A stretch of 64,000 nucleotides of DNA from Clostridia bacterium (GTDB taxonomy: Bacteria > Bacillota > Clostridia > Christensenellales > Aristaeellaceae): assembly GCA_017448975.1 (NCBI GenBank), contig JAFSKN010000036.1:44140-108139 (forward strand). Reading direction: 5' to 3'. The first letter of the stretch is position 1. Each line of letters opens with the position of its first letter. A model generated the notes under the pieces. The model worked only from the letters and a program-made list of their open reading frames with translations, was not told the DNA's origin and did not search any database. This document shows, piece after piece, positions 33,959-43,684 of the stretch. The position numbers were made by a program, and so were the translations under genes.

Positions 33959-34852
33959 ATGCAGAGATTCAAGGATTACAGCAAGGGGGATAAAGCATTT
34001 GTTATCTTCGTCGGCATTATTCTGACGCTGTTTTTTATCGCCGTTCTCTACCCGTGCGTTTTCGTGATCAGCGCCTCCTTTTCCTCCGGCACGGCAGTGC
34101 AATCAGGCCGTGTGGTGCTGTTCCCGGTGGATTTCAGCCTGGATGGATACAAGACCGTGTTTAACACGCCCACCATTTGGACGGGCTACCGGAACTCTAT
34201 CCTGTATACTGTGGCAGGCACCCTGATCAACTTGTTCATGACCCTGATCGCAGCCTATTGTATGTCCCGCCACGACCTGCCGGGCAGGAATGCGATCATG
34301 CTGCTCTTTACATTCACCATGTTTTTTAATGGCGGCCTGATTCCTATGTATATGCAGGTACAGAGCCTTCATTTGCTCAACAGTCCGCTTGCGCTGATGC
34401 TGCCAGGTGCGATTAGCGTATATAATATGATTGTGGCTCGAACGTTCTTTATCAACACCATACCGCATGAACTGCTGGAAGCGTCGCAGATCGACGGCTG
34501 CTCCGATATAAAGTACTTCATCAGTATCGTGCTGCCGTTGTCCAAAGCTATCATTGCCGTGCTCACGCTGTTTTACGCGGTAGGTCATTGGAACGCTTAC
34601 TTCAACGCCATGATTTATCTGCATGACAAGAACCTTTATCCATTGACCCTGTTCCTGCGGGAAATCCTAATGTCCAGCCAGATCGACCCTTCCACCGTTT
34701 CCGATCCCGAATTGCAGGCGCGGCTGGCTGATATCGCCGCTGTTATCAAATATGCGCTGATCATGGTCAGCGTGGTTCCGGTGCTGCTGATTTATCCCTT
34801 TGTTCAAAAGTATTTTGTTACTGGCGTCATGATCGGTTCTGTTAAAGGCTGA
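33959..34852 (+). CDS. Sugar ABC transporter permease (LplC type), orphan
   Basis: 297 residues with six hydrophobic segments and the EAA-type loop EASQIDGCSDIKYFISIVLP that contacts the ATPase. VISASFSSGTAVQSGRVVLF is typical of the LplC/YtcP permeases that import oligosaccharides with two partner proteins. The partner permease and solute-binding protein are not next to it: the region directly downstream is a truncated hydrolase gene. It is probably a leftover of a larger transporter operon. Confidence 0.85.
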   Translation: MQRFKDYSKGDKAFVIFVGIILTLFFIAVLYPCVFVISASFSSGTAVQSGRVVLFPVDFSLDGYKTVFNTPTIWTGYRNSILYTVAGTLINLFMTLIAAYCMSRHDLPGRNAIMLLFTFTMFFNGGLIPMYMQVQSLHLLNSPLALMLPGAISVYNMIVARTFFINTIPHELLEASQIDGCSDIKYFISIVLPLSKAIIAVLTLFYAVGHWNAYFNAMIYLHDKNLYPLTLFLREILMSSQIDPSTVSDPELQARLADIAAVIKYALIMVSVVPVLLIYPFVQKYFVTGVMIGSVKG

Positions 34853-34892
34853 TTACAGATTATTTCTTGCGGCAGACAAAGCGCGCTGAAGT

Positions 34893-35726
34893 CAGGCTGG
34901 GTATGAGAACGTGGACTATGTTTCCCTCCATCGCTACTATGGCAATCCCACCGACGACACACCGGGTTTCCTTGCGCGCAGCATGGATTTAGACGACTTT
35001 ATCAAGGAAGTAACCGCCATCTGCGACGCCGTGGGCGGCAGAAAGCACGCAAAGAAAAAGCTGAACCTGTCCTTTGATGAATGGAACATCTGGTATCATT
35101 CCAGCGAGCAGGACAAGGAAGTGCTCAAGGCCGACAAATGGGGACGGGCGCTGCCGTTGCTGGAAGATATTTATAACTTCGAGGATGCTTTACTGGCCGG
35201 AGCGATGCTGATCACTTTCCTGAAAAACGCGGATCGGGTGAAGGTGGCTTGCCTGGCCCAGCTGGTCAACGTGATCGCTCCAATCATGACCAGGAACGGC
35301 GGCGGATGCTGGGCGCAGACGATCTTCTATCCCTTCATGCACGCTTCCCGCTATGGCCGGGGCGCTGCCTTGCGGCCTGTGATCTCTTCTCCTGTGTATG
35401 ACTGCAAGGATTATGAAAAAGTCCCCTGTGTGGATGCTGCCGCCTCTGTCTCAGAAGATGGGGATGTCACCATCTTTGCCGTCAATCGGGATATGACGGA
35501 TGATATCTTGTTGGACTGCGATTTGCGGGCCTTCGGGAATCTCCGGGTAAAAGAGCATATTCTGCTTCACCACGATGACGTGAAAGCGGTGAATACAGAA
35601 AACAATCCAAACGAAGTTGCTCCTGTACAGGGAAACGGCGCGGCCTGTGAAAACGGAGAAATCACAGTTAAGCTGCCAAGATTGAGTTGGAATGTAATTC
35701 GATTGGGAGAATACTCCCCTCTGTAA
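34893..35726 (+). pseudogene. C-terminal half of GH51 alpha-L-arabinofuranosidase
   Basis: The frame enters GH51 in mid-domain at YENVDYVSLHRYYGNPTDD after a TGA at 34,887. The catalytic nucleophile Glu is present in LSFDEWNIWYHSS, and ATIFYPFMHASRYGRG-like sequence and the C-terminal beta-domain (VSEDGDVTIFAVNRDM) follow. The N-terminal half, including the acid/base GNE motif, is absent, so it cannot work. GTG 34911 could be used as a start only by chance. The 40 bases before it come from another place, so a deletion removed the first half plus neighbouring genes. Confidence 0.85.
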
Positions 35727-36129
35727 ATCTGTAGAAGAATACTTTGATCCATAACAAAATGCGCCTCCTTTCGGCAGACACAGTTTACCGTCAGGAAGCG
35801 CATATTGGAAGCGGGTGCGGAGAGAATTATCAAAAAATTATCAGATTTTTAGATGGCGAAATAAGGTTGAGCAGAAAAGCCTTGTATCCTTTTTGCTTCC
35901 TACGAGATGAGGAAGGGAAAAAGGTACAAGGCGTTCTTTGCGTGTTCTGATTCTTTTAGGTTTCTTTAAGCCTCATATGGCACAATGTGTTTGTCTCAAG
36001 AGGAAAGCTATCATGAACGCCTGCAAGGCCCAAGCGGAAGAAATCATCTTCCAGGAAATCATCTTCGCATAAAGGATAGCACAAATACAGAACCTCGGCA
36101 AGCCGTCAGGAAGAATTTGAAGCAATGAT
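35727..36129. other. Gene-poor gap with relic sequences
   Basis: After the truncated GH51 gene. It contains a hairpin-and-peptide remnant (35,760-35,856, entered separately), an 18-codon frame at 36,013 (MNACKAQAEEIIFQEIIFA) preceded by AAGAGGAAAGCT with no known family, and no other feature. It looks like debris of an inserted element. Confidence 0.5.
35760..35856 (+). pseudogene. Paralogous coding remnant A
   Basis: The + strand frame reads VYRQEAHIGSGCGENYQKI. A relative at 57,269-57,358 reads YYRQEAHIARSGEANYQKV. The two differ mostly at third codon positions (GAA/GAG, CAT/CAC, CAA/CAG), which means both were once translated. A hairpin (GCGCCTCCT...AGGAAGCGC) overlaps its start in both copies. 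The family is not recognised. Confidence 0.5.
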
Positions 36130-37083
36130 TTATCTCTTATCCTCCACATCCATCCAGTCCCGTGCCTTCATACGGTCATACTCTTCCTCAGTGATGGGAA
36201 GAATGGTTCCGTGTTTGAAGCGGTATGGAAAGGAAAACTGACTGTCACTGAGGATAAAGCGGCCACTCGCCAGCGAATCTGCTACAAACGGAATATAGCC
36301 CTGTCCTGCTCCCCTCACGCCATAATAATCCACGAATAGACACCATCGTCCATCTTCCAGTTGTACGGCTGTCGGTGCTTCGTGTTTCCCCGCCTCCAGG
36401 ACGGATAGGGAAGTATCAAAGGCAGGAATCGGAACAAATGGCCCGGTGATGGTGTCCGACACCAGCTCAATCACCTGCTTTGGATAGAGGGACTTCTTTA
36501 CAAAGAGATAGTATTTCCCATTCTCCCTGTACATGGCAGAATCGATCACGTCGATACCCGGCACGCTGTATAGCACAGAAGGTTTCGAGAAATGGATAAA
36601 ATCCTTCGTGCGGCTGTACCAGATGGCTTTCACACGGTAATCGTCGGAGACGTGAGAGGACGACCAGTGAAGAAGGTAATCACCGTTCTCTTCGTCGTAG
36701 ATAATATCGGGAGCCCAAACACAGCCGAAATCATCCCCCATGGGCAGCAATTCCTCTTCCGTCCAGTTCACCAGATCATCGGACTGCCAATGGGCAAGGG
36801 ACTTGCTTCCATACCGTGTGATGTTGTCCCAGGAGTGAGCGTACTTGCCGCGCATACCATAGGAGAGGGAAAGGTCGGTAGCAAAGATGTGGAATCGGCC
36901 GGTTCTCCTGTCTCGGATGATTGTCATATCCCGCACGCCCCGATCTCCATAATACGCCCAGAGGACGGGCCGACCGCTGTTGAGAGCCTCCCAGTGAAAG
37001 CCGTTCCGGCTCAGGGCAAAGTACACCTGTTCGCCGTCGGGCGTAGTTGTTTCCCGGAAATGGATAAATAGATAATATTTCAT
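36130..37083 (-). CDS. Glycoside hydrolase family 43
   Basis: 317 residues from ATG 37083 (GAAAGAAAGGCAAGC upstream), no signal peptide. Five-bladed propeller features: GVRDMTIIRD (first Asp region), VWAPDIIYDEENGDY (second Asp) and KHEAPTAVQLEDGR with the general acid Glu. Intracellular members hydrolyse short arabinose- or xylose-containing oligosaccharides; exact substrate cannot be read. It is the last gene in the - strand glycan block, after the alpha/beta hydrolase. Confidence 0.82.
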   Translation of the reverse strand: MKYYLFIHFRETTTPDGEQVYFALSRNGFHWEALNSGRPVLWAYYGDRGVRDMTIIRDRRTGRFHIFATDLSLSYGMRGKYAHSWDNITRYGSKSLAHWQSDDLVNWTEEELLPMGDDFGCVWAPDIIYDEENGDYLLHWSSSHVSDDYRVKAIWYSRTKDFIHFSKPSVLYSVPGIDVIDSAMYRENGKYYLFVKKSLYPKQVIELVSDTITGPFVPIPAFDTSLSVLEAGKHEAPTAVQLEDGRWCLFVDYYGVRGAGQGYIPFVADSLASGRFILSDSQFSFPYRFKHGTILPITEEEYDRMKARDWMDVEDKR

Positions 37084-37141
37084 GCTTGCCTTTCTTTCTT
37101 TCATTCCATCGCCTGAAGAAGCGGCGTTCGTGGTCTAATTT

Positions 37142-37936
37142 TCATTTCAGGTAAAAAGTGGATTCCTTTTCCATAGCTTCCGTTCTGGCCTTTCCCATAA
37201 AACCGTGGCCCTGGCCAGGCATAACGACCAATTCTGCATTGGGGAATATTTGGGCTGCCCGTTCCGAATAGCGAAGGGGAACAATCGCATCCTTGTCACC
37301 GTGAAGAATCAGCACAGGGCCGGTATAAGCTCCAATCATATCATACAAGTCAAAGGATACAGCGTCCTCATTGTATTTCCGGCTGATTGTCATGCCCATA
37401 ACGCGGCTTGTTTCAGGGAATGTCCCATCATCATTCGCCCGCGCTTTTGCGTCGTCTTGCAGGACGATGGCCGGAAATTCCAATACAACCTTTGCAATAT
37501 CATCCGGGCGCTGGGAGGCAACCAGCGCGGAAACGAATCCGCCTTGGCTTGCACCCCAGAGATAGATAGCGCTGAATCTGGCGTCCGCTTTGTAATAATC
37601 AACGATGGCGCTCAAGTCTTCCGCTTCCGTCAGGACGGACATATCAAGCATGGTGCCGTCGCTTCTTGAGCCAAAGCCGCCGCCGCAGAAATCGAAATTA
37701 TATGTGGCGAATCCCTGGGAGAAGAAATAGGATGCGTAATCTTTGTCTCCCAAGAGGTTGCCGCCGAAACCATGGGAAAGAATGATGAGAGGGATGGGCG
37801 TATCAGGGGAAGGAACATTCAACTCTCCATAGATTTTTCCATTGCTGCTTGTAATCATTGGAATCTCCTCCGCATTCGTTAGCACTGCTGACAGCAGCAT
37901 GATAAGCATGACAAGAAATGGTATTGCTTTCCTCAT
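37142..37936 (-). CDS. Secreted alpha/beta hydrolase
   Basis: 264 residues from ATG 37936; GAGGG lies at a normal distance, while the longer frame from 37966 is poorly placed. Signal peptide (FLVMLIMLLSAVLTNAEE, cleavage near AEE). Alpha/beta-hydrolase core: ILSHGFGG oxyanion strip, GASQGG nucleophile elbow with Ser, HGDKDAIVP Asp and PGQGHGFMG His. Such secreted members in glycan loci are often esterases that remove acetyl or feruloyl groups; substrate here is unknown. Confidence 0.82.
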   Translation of the reverse strand: MRKAIPFLVMLIMLLSAVLTNAEEIPMITSSNGKIYGELNVPSPDTPIPLIILSHGFGGNLLGDKDYASYFFSQGFATYNFDFCGGGFGSRSDGTMLDMSVLTEAEDLSAIVDYYKADARFSAIYLWGASQGGFVSALVASQRPDDIAKVVLEFPAIVLQDDAKARANDDGTFPETSRVMGMTISRKYNEDAVSFDLYDMIGAYTGPVLILHGDKDAIVPLRYSERAAQIFPNAELVVMPGQGHGFMGKARTEAMEKESTFYLK

Positions 37937-38040
37937 ATAATTAGCCCTCGCCTTTTCATAGATCATTGTTTTGTGCTTCCCGTGCTCTTATACCAGAATT
38001 TTGATATTGGTGCAACGGTCAGGGCCTTGTCCACTCTGCT

Positions 38041-38079
38041 TTTTTCCAGGATAAAGAAGCGTTTCTTCACCAGGAAAAA
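38041..38079 (-). terminator. Possible terminator after the secreted GH51 gene
   Basis: Nested inverted repeats: TTTTTCC / GGAAAAA outside and GAAGAA-ACG-CTTCTT inside, 25 bases after the GH51 stop. Confidence 0.45.
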
Positions 38080-38103
38080 CTGAATGGAAATAAAAACGCA
38101 AGC

Positions 38104-40089
38104 TCATTTTCTTTCTGCCAAAGAGAATTCCAGAACCGTCAGGCTCCAGGGCGGAAGCTTCGTTTCTGCCTTTGAATCGGTGCAGACGATTTCCACTTCC
38201 TGCGGCGCCGCATTATCCGGCTTGGCGAAAGAATTGACGTGGTTTTTTTCTCCCGCGAGCATCTGCCCGTGAGCTGTCTGGTCGGGGATCCCTGAAAGCA
38301 GGAGCGTCAACGGCTTCGTTTTTTCCGAAAGATTGACGATTTTTATTTGGAGCGCGTTTCCCGTTCGGGTGGCCACTTGAAATAAGTCCCCGTCTGTTTC
38401 GCTTGCCACCAATTCCGTTCCGCAAGCCAGGGAAAACATCTGCTGCACGTAATAGCTGGGCGTGGCGTACACCTCATCGTCGTTGAACCAGATCAGGTCG
38501 GGCGTCCAGTCCACTTCCCCTTCCCGGCACAAAAGCGGCGCGTAGCAGCTCATCACCACCACGTCGCTGTTCCGCTCGACGCCGGTCAGGTAGGCCGCTT
38601 CACACAGGGCGGCGTATACGTTATTGGGCCGACGGGTTCCCTGCACCGGTTCATGGGCGGCATATTCGCCCAGGAACACCTTTGTGGCGCGGGGATATTT
38701 ATCGTAGCGGCTTATATGGGAGGGGAACCAGGCGCTGTTCATATAATAATGCTCATCCACCAGATCGCCTGCAAACATGCGGCGGATATTGCTCCAGCTG
38801 TCGTTAAACAGGCCGCCCTCCGCCACCGGTCCGGCAGCCACGATGCATGTGATGTCCGGGTAACGGTCCTTCACCGTCTTCGACAGAATCTCATAGCGGC
38901 TGAAGTAAACTGTGCCCCAGTTTTCGTTGCCGATGGCGATGTACTGCAGGTCAAAAGGCTCCGCATGTCCCATCTGAACCCGCAGCGCACCCCACGTCGT
39001 ATCGGCGTCCCCGGTGGCGAACTCGATCAGATCCAGAATATCCTGGGCGTAAACGGCCGTTTCCTCCAGGGTCAGGGGCGGGTCTTTCACGTCCCGCGCC
39101 TGGCACAGCACCCCGGCATGCACCACGGGCACCGGCAGCGCGCCTAGCTCTTCGCAGAGGCAGAAATATTCATAGAAGCCCACGCCCATGGTCTGCATCC
39201 CGCCCCAGGTATTGGGGATTTCCCGACGGGTTTCCACATTGCCCACGGTGACTTTCCAGTCATAGGCGTTTTCCCGCACATACGTGCCTTCCACCACGCA
39301 TCCGCCGGGGAAGCGCAGGAATCGGGGCTTCAATTCCCGTAGCATATCCACGATGTCCGTCCGCATCCCGCCGCCTGGCCAATCCGCACCTGTTCGGCTC
39401 TGCGGCATCAGGGAAAACATATCCAGGTCGATCGTCCCCTGGCCGGAAACGGTCACGGACAGTACGGCCCCGCCTGTTGCTTCCGCTGTAAACGCTGTGC
39501 CGATCTTAACCCATTGATTCTCTTCCTCCTGCCGCGCCAGCGAAATATCCAGCGGCGCGCCGCAGAGGGAATTGCCCGCCGCGTCCGTCAGCGAAATCAC
39601 GATCCTTCCTCCGGCGACCGCGGTTTCGTCCGCCCGCATCCAAAAGGAGAAATCATAGCTTTCCCCCGCGACGATGGGGACGCCGCCCCGGAAGCTATTG
39701 CCGCCGAAGCCCTGGTTCACCACCCGGATCAGTCCCCCTGCCTCCATGGAGACGCGCAGATAGGTGGGATTGTTTTCGTGGAGCGGCGCGTCGTTTTCCA
39801 GCACAGCCTGGGCCTTTTCCCGCTTTTTCAAGCTCCAAGCTTCCCAATGATCCGCATGCTGGGGATTCCAGAGCCCCTCGTTTTCAAAGGAACGGTTTTT
39901 CAGCAGCTCCGCGTACAGGCCGCCGTCCACGGCGCAGTTGATATCCTCAATGAAAATGCCGTACAGGGTGGGGCTGACGGCGTGAACCGGCTGATCCTGG
40001 TTTACGGTCAGCGTGTCGGCAAAAGCCGGGGCGCAACAGCAGACCATGAACACCGTAAAGGCCAAAGCCATCGCAAATCTATTTCTCAT
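38104..40089 (-). CDS. Secreted GH51 alpha-L-arabinofuranosidase
   Basis: 661 residues: signal peptide (ALAFTVFMVCCCAPAFADT, cleavage after AFA), N-terminal GH51 strand GIFIEDINCAVDGGLYAELL, an inserted beta-sandwich CBM-like domain (about residues 110-225, YLRVSMEAGGLIRVVNQGF), then the barrel with acid/base Glu in YIAIGNENWG and nucleophile Glu in VFLGEYAAHEP, and a C-terminal beta domain. It releases arabinose from arabinan or arabinoxylan outside the cell. Its start overlaps the stop of the ArsR-type regulator by four bases (ATGA), so the two are coupled. Confidence 0.92.
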   Translation of the reverse strand: MRNRFAMALAFTVFMVCCCAPAFADTLTVNQDQPVHAVSPTLYGIFIEDINCAVDGGLYAELLKNRSFENEGLWNPQHADHWEAWSLKKREKAQAVLENDAPLHENNPTYLRVSMEAGGLIRVVNQGFGGNSFRGGVPIVAGESYDFSFWMRADETAVAGGRIVISLTDAAGNSLCGAPLDISLARQEEENQWVKIGTAFTAEATGGAVLSVTVSGQGTIDLDMFSLMPQSRTGADWPGGGMRTDIVDMLRELKPRFLRFPGGCVVEGTYVRENAYDWKVTVGNVETRREIPNTWGGMQTMGVGFYEYFCLCEELGALPVPVVHAGVLCQARDVKDPPLTLEETAVYAQDILDLIEFATGDADTTWGALRVQMGHAEPFDLQYIAIGNENWGTVYFSRYEILSKTVKDRYPDITCIVAAGPVAEGGLFNDSWSNIRRMFAGDLVDEHYYMNSAWFPSHISRYDKYPRATKVFLGEYAAHEPVQGTRRPNNVYAALCEAAYLTGVERNSDVVVMSCYAPLLCREGEVDWTPDLIWFNDDEVYATPSYYVQQMFSLACGTELVASETDGDLFQVATRTGNALQIKIVNLSEKTKPLTLLLSGIPDQTAHGQMLAGEKNHVNSFAKPDNAAPQEVEIVCTDSKAETKLPPWSLTVLEFSLAERK

Positions 40090-41015
40090 GCTTTTTCTTC
40101 CTCAATCGGCGCGTAGTGCATCCGCATCCGAATGTCCTGGGGATAGTTGCCGAACCCCTTACCGAACAGGGTGGCTCCGCCTACGTGCTGGGAGTTTTCC
40201 GGCACTTCGATCCGAAAGGCGATGGCCCGTCCGGGGCGAATATTGATGTCGTAGATCGTGGCATCGCTGATACGGCCCCCGTCCATGAAGGTGCCCTGAC
40301 CATTGATGGACAGAAGTTTGAACAGGCCGTGCTGGTTCCAGTTGGGAAACCACCAGGAAGGATTGTAAATGCCGCGGATGCGGCCGAAATCCCCAGGGCT
40401 GGTCCAATAGCCTAAGTTCACGCCATTCATACGGAAATAAATGTCGCTGGGCCAGTTTTCCTGCACGCCAGGGGCTTCGGAGGAGATTTCCATGGAAATC
40501 TGCAATTCCAGGGGCTGCTGGCCTTCCTTCAGGAAGCAGGGCAGCATGTAATCCACATAGCCGCTGGAAAACCACAGGATATGCGCGTCCATCCGCTCAG
40601 CGTCGGCGAAGCAGGCAGGCACGTCTACCTTGCCGATGATGTGCTCCGGGGTGCAGATGCCGCAGGTGGGACGCACTTCATAATTGGTGTACTGCCCCAC
40701 GCCGATTTCGGTTTCGTACATGTTTTCCGTTACGGAGACCACCGGCGTGGAAATGAGCAGGCTGCTTTCCACCGCCGTACAGATTTTCAGAATGCCATGC
40801 TTTCCTTCCCGCATCGTCACATCAATGAGGCCGCTGTCCTGAAGAATGCGGATATGCGGGGTCAGCGACCCGGCAGTGAGGCCCGTCCGTTCACAAAGGG
40901 CAGTGATGCTTTTGGGGCCTTCCTGCAGAAGCAGTTCCATGATGGACAACCGTGTTTCGGAGGCCAGGGCTTTAAAAACGGGCAAACCAGCCCGAAGGGA
41001 GGGAATTCTCAGCAT
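40086..41015 (-). CDS. ArsR-type HTH regulator with fused C-terminal domain
   Basis: 309 residues. Residues about 10-85 form a winged helix of ArsR type (ASETRLSIMELLLQEGPKSI, LTAGSLTPHIRILQDSGLID). The remaining 220 residues are a beta-rich domain (ILWFSSGYVDYMLPCFLKEG, LELQISMEISSEAPG, RIEVPENSQHVGGATLFGKG) that probably binds the inducing sugar. This two-part form is known next to Clostridial arabinofuranosidase genes. It is translated just before the GH51 gene and likely regulates it or the transport genes. Confidence 0.82.
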   Translation of the reverse strand: MLRIPSLRAGLPVFKALASETRLSIMELLLQEGPKSITALCERTGLTAGSLTPHIRILQDSGLIDVTMREGKHGILKICTAVESSLLISTPVVSVTENMYETEIGVGQYTNYEVRPTCGICTPEHIIGKVDVPACFADAERMDAHILWFSSGYVDYMLPCFLKEGQQPLELQISMEISSEAPGVQENWPSDIYFRMNGVNLGYWTSPGDFGRIRGIYNPSWWFPNWNQHGLFKLLSINGQGTFMDGGRISDATIYDINIRPGRAIAFRIEVPENSQHVGGATLFGKGFGNYPQDIRMRMHYAPIEEEKA

Positions 41016-41117
41016 ACGGTTTCCTTCTTTGCGGATATTTGCGAAAGACAGAACCGGGCGAAGCGCCCGAAGGCACTCCGCCCGGCGTTGGTTCGTCAGG
41101 TTTTTTGTAAATGTGCG

Positions 41118-42530
41118 TTATTCGCCGTACACGCTGTAGAACACCTTCATGGCGTCCTCATAGTACTGACGGCCCGCTTCGCCCAGCGCGTCGGTATAGT
41201 CGTAGGGATCGATGGCGCCGGCGTTGATGGCGGCTTCAATGCCCACATAGCCGTTGTAGTCAGAGCCGTGATAGTAGTCGGCAATGAAGGTGTTGAAGCC
41301 GGGAATGGTGCGCCCGCCGAAGGTGACGGGGTTCTGGATGTTGGCCAGATATTCGGACCAATCGTTCCAGTAGCCCAGATCGGGGAACAGGGGACTCAGA
41401 GCGGCAACCACTTCATCATCTTCGATCATAGGCAGGGAGCCGGGCAGACGGTAGATCTTATCGCCCGCTTCATTGGTGAGCACGCCGTACTGATTGGTGC
41501 GTTCCAGCCAGCCTTCCTTGCCCCAGGTGAGGAACTTGGCCACTTCGTAAGCTTCGCGGGGATGTTCGGTGGTAGCGGAAATGGATACCATGTCGATCCA
41601 GCCAAACTGGCCGCCCTCTTCCACATCTTCACCAATGGGGCTGTTGTAGGGCACCATCTGCAAGCCGCGTTCCAAAGCGGCGGGCTGGGTGTAGATGTTG
41701 TTCATGGTCCAGTAGGCATCCATCTGGATGGCCACGTGGCCGGATTCGCCGGGCCACATATCATCGGGCACCACTGCCAGGTAGGCGTCGCTGCCCTGGA
41801 TGGCCTGATAGCCCAGACGGGCGTATTCGCTCTGCTTTTCAACCATTTCCACCCAGCCGGTGTCGAAGTGGTAGTTTTCGCCGTCCCAGCCGAATTCACC
41901 CAGCACGTTGTCCGTCAGGGCGATGGGGCCCAGGGTGACGGGGCCCATATAGAAGTTGTAGGCCCAAATGCCCTGGGCGGGGTCGGTCATGGTTTCGATC
42001 ATATCCAGCATTTCTTCCCAGGTCCAATCCTGGGCGGGCAGTTCCTTGTTCAGCTTATCGAACACGGCCTTATCCAGGTAGATGACGGCGGGCAGGAATT
42101 CGCCGGGCATGAAGTAGCTGCGCTGTCCATCCACATAGCCCACACGGCGGAGGGAGGGATACAGCTTGGTCTGGGCTTCTTCATCGGCCTCCAGGTAGGG
42201 GGCGATGTTCAGGCACATGGGGTTGGCCATGAGGGGATCCAGATCCAGCCAGAAGAACACGTCGGGCAGGTTGTTGTCCGCCGCCAGGTTGGTCAGGGTG
42301 GCGGTGCAGTCGGCCGTGGTGGTCTGGATGATTTCCACGGTGATGTTGGGATGCAGCTCATGGAACTTGTCGGCCAGCGCCTGGGTCAGCTCAAAGTCGT
42401 CCCAGGTCAGGAAGGAGATGGTGATTTCGTCGGTAGTGTTCAGTTCGGGCACGGTGTTTTCCGCGGCGGCAAAGCTGCACAGGGAAAGCGCCATCGCCAG
42501 AACCAGCAGCAAGGATACCAGTTTCTTCAT
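41118..42530 (-). CDS. Sugar ABC transporter solute-binding protein 1
   Basis: 470 residues with a signal peptide (LLLVLAMALSLCSFAAAENT). Extracellular solute-binding protein family 1: ITISFLTWDDFELTQALADK, a hinge and the typical YEVAKFLTWGKEGWLERTNQ segment near residue 315. It delivers an oligosaccharide to the two permeases upstream in the operon. AAAGGAGGAAACAAAC precedes ATG 42530. No conserved lipobox Cys at the cleavage site. Confidence 0.9.
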   Translation of the reverse strand: MKKLVSLLLVLAMALSLCSFAAAENTVPELNTTDEITISFLTWDDFELTQALADKFHELHPNITVEIIQTTTADCTATLTNLAADNNLPDVFFWLDLDPLMANPMCLNIAPYLEADEEAQTKLYPSLRRVGYVDGQRSYFMPGEFLPAVIYLDKAVFDKLNKELPAQDWTWEEMLDMIETMTDPAQGIWAYNFYMGPVTLGPIALTDNVLGEFGWDGENYHFDTGWVEMVEKQSEYARLGYQAIQGSDAYLAVVPDDMWPGESGHVAIQMDAYWTMNNIYTQPAALERGLQMVPYNSPIGEDVEEGGQFGWIDMVSISATTEHPREAYEVAKFLTWGKEGWLERTNQYGVLTNEAGDKIYRLPGSLPMIEDDEVVAALSPLFPDLGYWNDWSEYLANIQNPVTFGGRTIPGFNTFIADYYHGSDYNGYVGIEAAINAGAIDPYDYTDALGEAGRQYYEDAMKVFYSVYGE

Positions 42531-42694
42531 GTTTGTTTCCTCCTTTTTTGTTTATCAATAGCCCCTGGGGGGCTTTGATTCAGAGTTTGGAGTTCAGAGC
42601 ACAGCGTTCAGATGATATGGCAGAACAATGGGGCCCCCCAAATTCATTCGTCTTTTCATCTGTACGCCGCACGCCGCACGCTGTTCACCGGGCC

Positions 42695-43684
42695 TTACTC
42701 GCCCGTGATACCCGCCCGATCCACCGATTCCACAAACTGCTTTTGCAGCACGAAGTACAAAATCAGCAGCGGGGCAATAGCCAGCATGGTGCCCGCCATA
42801 CGGATGGCGTCGTTGATCTTGTTGGTGGAGGTTACAGAGCTTGCCCGGGCGTCGAAAGTGGTGTTGTAGGAATCCTCGAACTTTTGCAATTCGATCATCA
42901 GGGTGGTCAGGCCTTTGGCGCGGGTGTGGCCGTAGCCCAGGTACTCTCTCACCAGGGTGGTTTCATTCCAATACCATACAAAGCTGAACAGGGTGACCAC
43001 CACGATAGCGGCGGTGCACAGCGGCACAGCGATGCGCCAGTAGGCCTTGAAGTGCCCCGCGCCGTCAATTTCCGCAGCTTCCACCAGGGACTGGGGCGTC
43101 TGCCGGTGGAAATTATAGAAGATCAGCACGCACAGCACGCTCTTGAATCCCTGACCCAGAATGGCGGTAATCACGAAGGGCTTCACCGTGCCATCCGCCA
43201 GCTTGAGGCGGGAGAAGGTAAGGTAATTGGGCAGGGACGTGACTTGGGTAGGCAAAAGGAATGCCAGAAGCAGCACAGCCATCCAGAAGCCCTTCAGCGG
43301 GAATTTATACCGGGCGAAGCCGTAGCCCACCATGGAGCAGATGAACACCTGGCAGATGGTGGGAAGCAGCGCCAGCACCAGGTTCTTCCACAGGCTGTTC
43401 CAGTAATCCAGAGTAAGGACGGCGTCTTGGTAGTTTTTCCCGGTAACTTGGGAGGGAAGCCATTTGGCGGAAGCATCCAGCAGGTCGCTGCGGGTCATGA
43501 GGGAACGGGAGAACATGTACAGCACGGGATAGAGATAAATGAACGCGATGGTGATGAGCAGCACATAGACCACGACGGTCATGAGCAAGCCCCGCTTATC
43601 GGCGCTGCCCAGCATGCGCTTTTTGAATTTTTCTTTCCGGATAGACTTTTTTCTTTCCTTCAACTCCATAGCCGTTATGCTCAT
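42695..43684 (-). CDS. Sugar ABC transporter permease (MalG type)
   Basis: 329 residues, six membrane segments, EAA loop EAAEIDGAGHFKAYWRIAVP. Inner-membrane half of an oligosaccharide importer; its ATG overlaps the stop of the next permease by four bases. The region after its stop (42,580-42,690) contains GTACGCCGCACGCCGCACGC, a repeated word set in no gene. Confidence 0.92.
   Translation of the reverse strand: MSITAMELKERKKSIRKEKFKKRMLGSADKRGLLMTVVVYVLLITIAFIYLYPVLYMFSRSLMTRSDLLDASAKWLPSQVTGKNYQDAVLTLDYWNSLWKNLVLALLPTICQVFICSMVGYGFARYKFPLKGFWMAVLLLAFLLPTQVTSLPNYLTFSRLKLADGTVKPFVITAILGQGFKSVLCVLIFYNFHRQTPQSLVEAAEIDGAGHFKAYWRIAVPLCTAAIVVVTLFSFVWYWNETTLVREYLGYGHTRAKGLTTLMIELQKFEDSYNTTFDARASSVTSTNKINDAIRMAGTMLAIAPLLILYFVLQKQFVESVDRAGITGE

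Noticed and set aside
34911-35726. Short functional GH51 gene starting at GTG 34911
   Set aside because: It lacks the acid/base half of the active site and has no ribosome site.
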